Assembly: GCA_030741455.1 (NCBI GenBank)
Contig: JASLVI010000097.1
Location: 1 to 5,853 of the forward strand
Length of the DNA stretch: 5,853 nt
Direction: 5' to 3'
From: Candidatus Poseidoniaceae archaeon
GTDB lineage: Archaea > Thermoplasmatota > Poseidoniia > Poseidoniales > Poseidoniaceae
Shown here: positions 1 through 4,723 of the stretch, one piece after another
Layout of the letters: each line of letters begins with the position of its first letter
How positions within the stretch are numbered: the first letter of the stretch is position 1
Made by a program: the position numbers and the translations under genes
Notes under the pieces: model-generated
What the model saw: the letters and a program-made list of their open reading frames with translations, nothing else
What the model was told of the DNA's origin: nothing
Databases searched by the model: none

Positions 1-2
1 CG

Positions 3-152
3 CCAATGGGATTCCTGAGAGAAATTCTCAACAGACCTGATCATGAGCACGCAATGCTCGTTTTGCCAGTAGGATATCCAGCAGAAGATGCAATGGTTCC
101 AGATTTACGCCGGAAAACATTGGATGAAATCGCCGTGTTTTTCGAGGAATAA
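3..152 (+). CDS. Nitroreductase family protein, C-terminal fragment
   Basis: This is the last 49 codons of a gene that enters from the left edge. It reads in one frame to a TAA at 150-152. The visible peptide contains FLREILNRP, then PVGYPAEDAMVPD, then RRKTLDEI. From memory of the family, a PVGYP segment followed by a VPD(L/I)(K/R)RK segment and a short acidic end is typical of the C-terminus of FMN-dependent nitroreductase-fold proteins, including the iodotyrosine-deiodinase-like branch. Such enzymes use NAD(P)H to reduce nitro, quinone or halogenated compounds, so a cytosolic flavin oxidoreductase is expected. The FMN-binding N-terminal half lies outside the window, so the substrate cannot be judged. 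The stop codon directly touches the stop of the opposite-strand membrane protein, with no bases between. Confidence 0.75.
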   Translation, partial: PMGFLREILNRPDHEHAMLVLPVGYPAEDAMVPDLRRKTLDEIAVFFEE

Positions 153-896
153 TCACTTACGAAGGCCGCCTCGGGCCCATTGTGTATCAACCTCTAATTC
201 TGGATGGTAATGCGATCTGCGAACGGCTTGGCGTTGTTGTTGCACTTCGTTCGTCGCAATATCATCTGGACTGTTTCGCTTCTTGTGCCATCGCTGTACG
301 AGTAAACTCACGATGACGCTTGGAATAACGAGAAGCGGAGCGAGTGATGATTCAAGGTCGAGGTATTCCATCGGCAAATCAAGAATGATACAACCGCCGA
401 CATACAAACCAATTGAAGCGAGTAATGCAGCGACAATTGGAGGCAAGATGTGGCGGAATGACATGCCTACAAAAAAGGCAATAATCGCCGTAATTCCAGG
501 AAGGAATTCACCTCGTTCTGGATTGATGCCGTAATTCTTCAACAATTGAATACCATTGGAAATAACAATGAAAACAAAACCTGTTGCGAGTAATCGGATT
601 GACATCGAAGTAATCATGACTGCGATGATGGCGAATCCCATCGCTGCGAAAAGTTGGAATCGATCGAGCGTAATTGCTAGGCCTAAATCAAGGACAAATG
701 GATAGAGCGTGCTTGCGGATAGGTAGCCGATGGCTGCGCCTGCAATGGCAGTAATCAGACTTAGCCTGCGATAGCCCTGAACAAAGAGATAGAGCGAGAG
801 CACAACGATTGGAATGGCTGTAACATATCCACCTTCAACGATTTGTGTGATAACCGTATCGCGAATATCGTCAACGTTTGGAGCCTCGTCAGCCAT
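153..896 (-). CDS. Multi-pass membrane protein of unknown function
   Basis: I do not recognise this gene with certainty. The 247-residue product starts MADEAPNVDD and has about seven hydrophobic segments, near residues 22-40, 45-67, 81-97, 100-119, 131-147, 150-173 and 184-200. A charged tail rich in Gln and Arg follows (201-247). Glycine-spaced helices and the GYRR turn after the first helix loosely recall TM198/TM7SF3-like (DUF4203) proteins, but this is only a visual resemblance. Start choice: the frame stays open upstream to a TTG at 932, with ATGs at 914, 905 and 896. I prefer 896 because GGGAGG lies 10 bases before it, while it is only one base from the 905 ATG. The gene lies 50 bases downstream of the tRNA-Leu on the same strand and no clear promoter of its own is visible, so read-through from the tRNA unit is possible. 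Confidence 0.8.
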   Translation of the reverse strand: MADEAPNVDDIRDTVITQIVEGGYVTAIPIVVLSLYLFVQGYRRLSLITAIAGAAIGYLSASTLYPFVLDLGLAITLDRFQLFAAMGFAIIAVMITSMSIRLLATGFVFIVISNGIQLLKNYGINPERGEFLPGITAIIAFFVGMSFRHILPPIVAALLASIGLYVGGCIILDLPMEYLDLESSLAPLLVIPSVIVSLLVQRWHKKRNSPDDIATNEVQQQRQAVRRSHYHPELEVDTQWARGGLRK

Positions 897-906
897 GGCT
901 ATCATG

Positions 907-912
907 CCTCCC
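907..912 (-). promoter_or_regulatory. Shine-Dalgarno site that selects the 896 start
   Basis: On the minus strand GGGAGG lies 10 bases before the ATG at 896-894. It lies inside the longer reading frame that begins at TTG 932 or ATG 914, so it only makes sense as a ribosome binding site if translation starts at 896. The spacing is slightly long, so the choice is a preference rather than proof. Confidence 0.4.
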
Positions 913-946
913 ATCTCAAACGAGATTGTCAACTTGTTGGAAGATA

Positions 947-1033
947 TGGTGCAGAGGGCAGGATTCGAACCTGCGAACCGTTACGGACTGGGACCTCATC
1001 CCAGCGCCTTTGACCAAGCTGGGCGACCCCTGC
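947..1033 (-). tRNA. tRNA-Leu(GAG), class II, CCA encoded
   Basis: Read on the minus strand, this folds as a full class II tRNA. The acceptor is GCAGGGG paired with CCTCTGC (one G-T pair), with discriminator A and an encoded CCA (947-949). The D arm has the GCC...GGTCAAAGGC pattern typical of tRNA-Leu. The anticodon stem CTGGG/CCCAG encloses the loop ATGAGGT, giving anticodon GAG (995-997), which reads CUC and CUU. A long variable arm with a CCG/CGG stem follows. The T arm GCAGG-TTCGAAT-CCTGC contains an intact B box. There is no intron. The length is 84 bases without CCA. It lies 47 bases downstream of the DDAH gene with its own TATA-like box, so it is probably transcribed independently. Confidence 0.96.
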
Positions 1034-1057
1034 AGCAAAATGAACGGCCACACTCGC

Positions 1058-1066
1058 GTATATCAA
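1058..1066 (-). promoter_or_regulatory. TATA-like box of tRNA-Leu
   Basis: On the minus strand this reads TTGATATAC, with its near edge 25 bases before the 5' end of the mature tRNA. That is the normal place for an archaeal TATA box. The same nine bases occur at the matching place before the Lrp-type gene (4638-4646), which supports both calls. A purine-rich AAACAACG lies just upstream and could be part of a BRE. Confidence 0.6.
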
Positions 1067-1080
1067 CGCGTTGTTTAACT

Positions 1081-1893
1081 TTAGAAGAAGATGGAACAGC
1101 ACGTAATCGAACCATCTGCTTCACGAATTTGACCCATATCAAGGAGAATGGGTTCAAGCCCCTTCTCCTGAAGTGTTTTCAGAACGGTTGGATAGCCTTC
1201 AGCAACAAGGACTTTTCCGCCACTAAAACCGATCGTATTGCAACCATATACCTCTTCTTCAGGCATGAGAATGACTTCACAACCCTCTGGAAGCTCTCCG
1301 AAATCTTCTGGAGTAAGATAGCCTTCTGCTGTGAGGATAATATTGTCTGTCGGGGTTGATGAAATTGAGGTAAGATGGAGCGCTTTCTCGGTAGGGATGT
1401 TAACGATTCGCAACTCATGGCCGAGGTGTGTCAAGAGATTCCGAAGCGTTTCAATCCCTTGCTCATTTGTGCGCTCAGATAACCCAACAAAGAAAATATC
1501 TCCAAGGCGGAGAATATCTCCTCCGTCCATTCGAGCGTCACCAAACATGCCACATACTTGGAATCCATTGAGCTGACGAGACAGGAAATCGGCAATTGGA
1601 GGTTGTTCCGCTACTCGTGACGGGTGGCCCGGAACGGGTAGTAGGACGTGACCATCGATCACAATGGCTTGATCTTCAACGAAGATGCAATCAGGATGAT
1701 CGTTGTCTGCAGGAAGGATTGTGACCTCTAAGCCACAATCTAGGAGTGCTTGAACATAGGCAGCGTGTTGCTTTTTCGCCAGTTGAATATCGGTCGGCCC
1801 TGAACCAAAATAACTCGCTAACGCCTCTGAAAATGATTGAGGAACGGCCCGCATGAGGACACGTTGCTTCTGGTCCGTGCGGACAGTAGCCAT
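1081..1893 (-). CDS. ddaH: Dimethylarginine dimethylaminohydrolase (DDAH) homologue
   Basis: DDAH hydrolyses N-omega-methylated arginines to citrulline plus methylamine or dimethylamine. It is a cytosolic enzyme of the guanidine-modifying pentein fold. Numbered from the 1893 start (270 residues), the protein shows FVED at 72-75 (Glu73, Asp74), MDGGD at 122-126 with Asp123 at the catalytic acidic position, FVGLSERTNEQG after it, the catalytic His173 in ALHL, and the nucleophile Cys265 in DGSITCCSIFF at the very C-terminus. The double Cys and the RTN segment resemble mammalian DDAH more than the single-Cys Pseudomonas enzyme. Start choice: the frame extends to ATG 1917, but an AATTAAAT box is centred 26-27 bases before the ATG at 1893, which fits a leaderless mRNA starting there. 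An arginine-handling relative such as arginine dihydrolase or arginine deiminase cannot be fully excluded. Confidence 0.9.
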   Translation of the reverse strand: MATVRTDQKQRVLMRAVPQSFSEALASYFGSGPTDIQLAKKQHAAYVQALLDCGLEVTILPADNDHPDCIFVEDQAIVIDGHVLLPVPGHPSRVAEQPPIADFLSRQLNGFQVCGMFGDARMDGGDILRLGDIFFVGLSERTNEQGIETLRNLLTHLGHELRIVNIPTEKALHLTSISSTPTDNIILTAEGYLTPEDFGELPEGCEVILMPEEEVYGCNTIGFSGGKVLVAEGYPTVLKTLQEKGLEPILLDMGQIREADGSITCCSIFF

Positions 1894-1915
1894 GATTGAC
1901 CGGCCAATCATCGTC

Positions 1916-1923
1916 ATTTAATT
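1916..1923 (-). promoter_or_regulatory. TATA-like box of the DDAH gene
   Basis: AATTAAAT on the minus strand is centred about 26.5 bases before the ATG at 1893. This would give a leaderless transcript. It overlaps the first codon of the longer candidate frame (1917), which argues against that longer start. Confidence 0.45.
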
Positions 1924-1961
1924 CTTAGCGATGTATGAAATGCGCTTTCAACCATTGATTT

Positions 1962-1972
1962 CAAACATAAGT
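1962..1972 (+). promoter_or_regulatory. Weak TATA-like element before the M28 gene
   Basis: An AT-rich stretch reading CAAACATAAGT lies 18-28 bases before the ATG at 1990, in the divergent region between the DDAH gene and the peptidase gene. Position is the main support; the match to a TATA box is poor. Confidence 0.25.
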
Positions 1973-1989
1973 TGCGATTGGACGTATTC

Positions 1990-3582
1990 ATGCGGATTCC
2001 TGTTCAGGCCTTTGGTCTCATGTTTCTCATGCTCCTCGCGCCCCTTTCTGGCTGTGTTGGAGAAAACAACGTTGAATCGTTGAGCACATCCTCCCTCTCC
2101 ATTGCCGAATCCGAATCACTTGAGGCAGGAATGTGGCAAACCATCACAATGGAAGCAAGCGACGATCTCGCAGTTTTCATCCCTTACTTCATTCAAGACC
2201 CGGGTTCAATGCGTGCACAAAACGGCACGGTTTTGGATATGGAATCTGGCGATAAGTTGGGCATGAACATTCTCTTCCCTCCACGAAACGAAGAAATCGT
2301 ATTCTTTATTGGAGAAATTGGCCGAGTTAACTGGCCGATTCGTGAACCTGACCAATCATGGATGGCATGGTTGACTAATCCGAGCACAGGTTCGGCTGTA
2401 CAAGCTGTCGACAATCAGGATGCCGGAGGAGAGTGGCCTTGGCTTGTTACAGGAAATGCGACAGGAGGGGACGTCATTCCTTTGGTGATGGAAACAAGCC
2501 GCCCGTTCCGAGCAGATCTGAGCGAAGAAAACGGTGTTGGTGCAAGTGATGGATGGGTCAACGGGCGAGATGTCTATGATTGGGTTGATTTCATCGTCGA
2601 CGATACGCCATGCGCTACTTGCGGTCCAGATGGTGCGGTTGGCTATCTCGATCGATGGATTGGAAATGCGAACCCCTCTTATGAACACGCCATAACGTAT
2701 TTTGAAGGTGTCATGCAAGGATATGGTCTCGATAGAGTCGAAGTACATCGATTCCAATGGAATACTGCATGGGCGGTCAATATTTGTGGATACAAGGATG
2801 GCTCCGTATACCCAGACGAGTGGTTAATTTTCGGAGCACACTTTGACATCGCACCTCCAGTTGCATATACGCCCGGTGCTGAAATCGGTGTCCCTGGTTA
2901 TGGTACCAGACACGGAGCCTACGACAATGCGGCTGGGTCCAGTATGGTTCTTACGACGGCAAGCGTCCTCGCAGAATTTGACGCCCGGCGAACAATGGTA
3001 TTCTGCTTATGGTCTTCCGAAGAGGAAGGTTTGTGGGGGTCACGTTCTTTTGCAAATGATTTGCCTGATGGCGTTACTGTAAGCAATTATCTCAATCTCG
3101 ATATGGCTGGCGTAAACTATCCAGGCGACTACGCACTCTCTGTTTATCTCGGTCCAGATGGTACCGAGGAAGCCATTGACCAAGCAGGAATGTTTCACTT
3201 AGCAGAATGGATCGGTGCAGATGCGCTCGATCTCGGCTACGAAATGGAGCGAGGTAGAGAAGCATGGCTTGAAGGAGGCGAAAGTCCTCTTTGGGGAGAT
3301 ATCTATGAGGACACAGTTGCGATTTACGAATCTCCAACCGCTCGAAGTGATCACGACTCCTTCCAAAACATCGGTGTTGCAACGCTTGGATGGAACGGCC
3401 TCGTCGATGGCTATCCTTGCTATCACCGTGAATGCGACACGATGGAGACGATGATTGAATACATGGATACTGACAATTCAACAGGTATCAACAATCTTGT
3501 TCACTCATGGGATATTGTAACTTGGTGGGCAGTCTATGCATTCTTGCATATGGACCAAACCCCAGTCCCGAATGAATTGTGA
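1990..3582 (+). CDS. Secreted M28-family zinc peptidase, lipoprotein
   Basis: This 530-residue protein is an exported aminopeptidase-like enzyme of family M28. The N-terminus MRIPVQAFG, a hydrophobic stretch and the lipobox LSGC (Cys22) indicate a lipid-anchored protein outside the membrane. A Ser-rich linker follows. Residues about 45-200 form a region I do not recognise. The catalytic domain has all five expected zinc ligands: His284 in GAHFD, bridging Asp312 in YDNAAGSS, Glu345 in SSEEEGLWGS (Glu344 as general base), Asp371 in LNLDMAG and His455 in SDHDSF. A late YHRECDTMET segment matches the usual YHT..DT.E motif. Cys pairs 208/211 and 477/482 could form disulfides. Start choice: an in-frame TTG at 1972 would add six residues, but ATG 1990 gives a proper signal peptide. 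The likely role is trimming extracellular peptides for uptake; the substrate is unknown. Confidence 0.92.
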   Translation: MRIPVQAFGLMFLMLLAPLSGCVGENNVESLSTSSLSIAESESLEAGMWQTITMEASDDLAVFIPYFIQDPGSMRAQNGTVLDMESGDKLGMNILFPPRNEEIVFFIGEIGRVNWPIREPDQSWMAWLTNPSTGSAVQAVDNQDAGGEWPWLVTGNATGGDVIPLVMETSRPFRADLSEENGVGASDGWVNGRDVYDWVDFIVDDTPCATCGPDGAVGYLDRWIGNANPSYEHAITYFEGVMQGYGLDRVEVHRFQWNTAWAVNICGYKDGSVYPDEWLIFGAHFDIAPPVAYTPGAEIGVPGYGTRHGAYDNAAGSSMVLTTASVLAEFDARRTMVFCLWSSEEEGLWGSRSFANDLPDGVTVSNYLNLDMAGVNYPGDYALSVYLGPDGTEEAIDQAGMFHLAEWIGADALDLGYEMERGREAWLEGGESPLWGDIYEDTVAIYESPTARSDHDSFQNIGVATLGWNGLVDGYPCYHRECDTMETMIEYMDTDNSTGINNLVHSWDIVTWWAVYAFLHMDQTPVPNEL

Positions 3583-4137
3583 TCAATCGTTGGAACTTAC
3601 AGTGTGTAGCGCTACGATTCCTGCACACAATGCGATATTGGAGATAAGGTTCGGAATGACATTCTCAAAGAAATCCTCGCCAAAAATCTCCTCCCATGCT
3701 TCTGAAAAATCAGCATCGGGGAACAAAGATGCTACAATGACCATCCACAGCAACATGCAGACAAGTTGAGAAATTGCTGGTAGAAAGACAACAAACAATT
3801 TGTTACATTCTGCTTGGAGCGCCATTAGGGCACTAATTAATGTGATGGCAAAGGCCGAAAAGAGCAAGTATACGGTTGAATCTGACATGGCGTAAAACAA
3901 CTGATCGCCAAATCCAGAATCATCCCCTAACCAATCTGGGGCGGGCTCAAACATTGCATAGACGAGGGATAGAATCAGTAGACTGACCATGTAGACGATG
4001 TGGACTCCACCGGCCAGAATCCACCCTCTGTTTGGCTTTTGATCGTGCATCGGTTGCATCATATTCGCTTGATGCATTGGCATTGGTATTGGCTGGGCTT
4101 GTTGCTGGTACATTTGGGGCTGAGGTGCTGGTATCAT
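3583..4137 (-). CDS. Small four-helix membrane protein, unknown function
   Basis: I do not recognise this family. The 184-residue product opens with a cytosol-type, low-complexity stretch rich in Gln, Pro and Met (residues 1-37). About four membrane helices follow, near 38-62, 88-109, 113-139 and 158-180. The loops at 64-78 and 140-157 are acidic (DWLGDDSGFGD; DADFSEAWEEIFGED). The layout of a disordered Q/P/M-rich head on a small helical bundle gives no function. It lies 57 bases downstream of the Lrp-type regulator on the same strand, so it may be co-transcribed. The gap, however, holds palindromes and a TATA-like ACATTAATGT of its own. Its TGA directly abuts the TGA of the M28 gene on the other strand, forming TGATCA. 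Confidence 0.82.
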   Translation of the reverse strand: MIPAPQPQMYQQQAQPIPMPMHQANMMQPMHDQKPNRGWILAGGVHIVYMVSLLILSLVYAMFEPAPDWLGDDSGFGDQLFYAMSDSTVYLLFSAFAITLISALMALQAECNKLFVVFLPAISQLVCMLLWMVIVASLFPDADFSEAWEEIFGEDFFENVIPNLISNIALCAGIVALHTVSSND

Positions 4138-4144
4138 GTGTAAG

Positions 4145-4161
4145 CACCTTTCAATGAAAGG
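4145..4161 (-). promoter_or_regulatory. Shine-Dalgarno site inside a perfect inverted repeat
   Basis: On the minus strand CCTTTC-ATT-GAAAGG forms a 6-bp perfect hairpin. Its 3' arm continues as GAAAGGTG, whose AGGTG matches a Shine-Dalgarno core seven bases before the ATG at 4137. The stem would hide part of the ribosome binding site. As DNA, the same palindrome could instead be an operator. Confidence 0.45.
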
Positions 4162-4171
4162 ACATTAATGT
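4162..4171. promoter_or_regulatory. Palindromic ACATTAATGT, possible TATA box or operator
   Basis: This perfect 10-base palindrome adjoins the CCTTTC/GAAAGG repeat. Its centre is about 29 bases before the ATG at 4137, so on the minus strand it could act as a TATA box for a nearly leaderless transcript of the membrane protein gene. Its symmetry also fits a dimeric regulator site. Confidence 0.35.
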
Positions 4172-4194
4172 TCCCGAGTAGATGTCGCTCGTTC

Positions 4195-4617
4195 TCAGTA
4201 TTGTTCCAACACAAGCTCGGTGGTGGTGGAGGCGATTTCGTTGTCTGCAGCCATCCACATCTTGTCCAGAAGTGTACGGAGTGCGACGGTATCATCGACG
4301 TGAACGAGCGCGACGAGATCCGCTTCGCCTGAAACTTCGTAGATGATTTCAACGCCTTCCCAACCAGTGACTTCGGATGCAAAGGAACCGATTTCAACTC
4401 CTGGAGAGACCTTGATACGGATCAGTGCAGTAAGGCCGATTCCGCTTTCTCTGACCGTGTATCCACGAATGGTTCCGTTCTCTTCCATCGCTCGGATGTG
4501 GGTGCGTACAGTTCGCTCACTCGCGCCGACTTCTTTGGCGAGGTCAACATATGACATACGACCATTCTTTCGAAGTTGGGCTAGGATGGCTCGATCAATT
4601 TCTGCGATTCGGGGCAT
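4195..4617 (-). CDS. Lrp/AsnC-family transcriptional regulator
   Basis: This is a 140-residue feast/famine-type DNA-binding regulator. The N-terminal winged helix-turn-helix is clear: IDRAILAQLRKNGR (7-20), then SYVDLAKEVGASERTVRTHIRAMEE with the recognition helix around 33-44, then the wing GTIRGYTV. The C-terminal RAM (ligand-binding, dimer-forming) domain spans about 62-138, with a short beta strand IRIKV, the GEADLVALV strand that carries the effector-site glycine, and a final VLEQY strand. The length is at the short end of archaeal Lrp-like proteins and nothing is missing. The ATG at 4617 sits about 25 bases from a TATA-like box, so the mRNA is probably leaderless. It is divergent from enolase and upstream of a membrane protein gene. 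The effector, probably an amino acid, cannot be read from the sequence. Autoregulation is common in this family. Confidence 0.93.
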   Translation of the reverse strand: MPRIAEIDRAILAQLRKNGRMSYVDLAKEVGASERTVRTHIRAMEENGTIRGYTVRESGIGLTALIRIKVSPGVEIGSFASEVTGWEGVEIIYEVSGEADLVALVHVDDTVALRTLLDKMWMAADNEIASTTTELVLEQY

Positions 4618-4637
4618 GTTCGGCGCTCCACATATCG

Positions 4638-4646
4638 GTATATCAA
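4638..4646 (-). promoter_or_regulatory. TATA-like box of the Lrp-type gene
   Basis: The minus strand reads TTGATATAC, centred about 25 bases before the ATG at 4617, which fits a leaderless transcript. The same nine bases precede tRNA-Leu in this window. Confidence 0.6.
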
Positions 4647-4658
4647 ACCTTTTCTTGT

Positions 4659-4669
4659 CATTTTCCGGT
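4659..4669 (+). repeat. Direct repeat copy 1 in the lrp-eno intergenic region
   Basis: CATTTTCCGGT, identical to a second copy at 4690-4700. This copy lies upstream of both divergent promoters, between the TATA-like box of the regulator gene and the proposed one of enolase. Confidence 0.7.
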
Positions 4670-4677
4670 CAATTTAC

Positions 4678-4685
4678 TAAATTAT
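4678..4685 (+). promoter_or_regulatory. eno: Candidate TATA box of enolase
   Basis: TAAATTAT lies between the two copies of the direct repeat and would place transcription start near 4706-4708, about 17 bases before ATG 4724. An alternative box, TAAAAAAT at 4700-4707, would place the start near 4729, after that ATG, and would favour a later start codon. Confidence 0.35.
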
Positions 4686-4689
4686 GCGA

Positions 4690-4700
4690 CATTTTCCGGT
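4690..4700 (+). repeat. Direct repeat copy 2 in the lrp-eno intergenic region
   Basis: CATTTTCCGGT, exactly 31 bases (about three helical turns) from copy 1. It continues into TAAAAAAT, so around the central CCGG the sequence is nearly palindromic (TTTTCCGGTAAA). Confidence 0.7.
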
Positions 4701-4709
4701 AAAAAATTG

Positions 4710-4723
4710 AGGCTTTACAGCCT
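4710..4723 (+). repeat. Short inverted repeat immediately before enolase ATG 4724
   Basis: AGGC-TTTACA-GCCT is a perfect 4-bp stem with a six-base loop that ends at the base before the ATG. It includes most of the GAGG Shine-Dalgarno candidate. It is short, so it may be chance. Confidence 0.3.

Noticed and set aside
933..1080. tRNA gene as an integration (att) site for a mobile element
   Set aside because: No integrase, no second copy of the tRNA 3' end and no foreign-looking gene is present in the window.
814..1359. A 181-codon open frame on the plus strand
   Set aside because: It runs through the whole tRNA-Leu and into the DDAH gene on the other strand. The peptide shows no family features, and both overlapped genes are well supported.
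1972..1989. TTG at 1972 as the start of the M28 gene
   Set aside because: The six added residues (MRLDVF) precede an ATG that gives a standard lipoprotein signal peptide, and the TTG overlaps the weak TATA-like stretch.
2356..2757. A 133-codon minus-strand frame inside the M28 gene
   Set aside because: It is a shadow of a well supported peptidase gene, with no recognisable motif and no start signal.
3092..3481. A 129-codon minus-strand frame opposite the M28 metal site
   Set aside because: It covers the region encoding Asp371 and His455 of the peptidase; the composition is typical of antisense reading.
4147..4171. The inverted repeat after the Lrp-type gene as a transcription terminator
   Set aside because: No T-run follows on the minus strand, and archaeal termination relies mainly on T-tracts. 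The position over start signals fits a regulatory site better.
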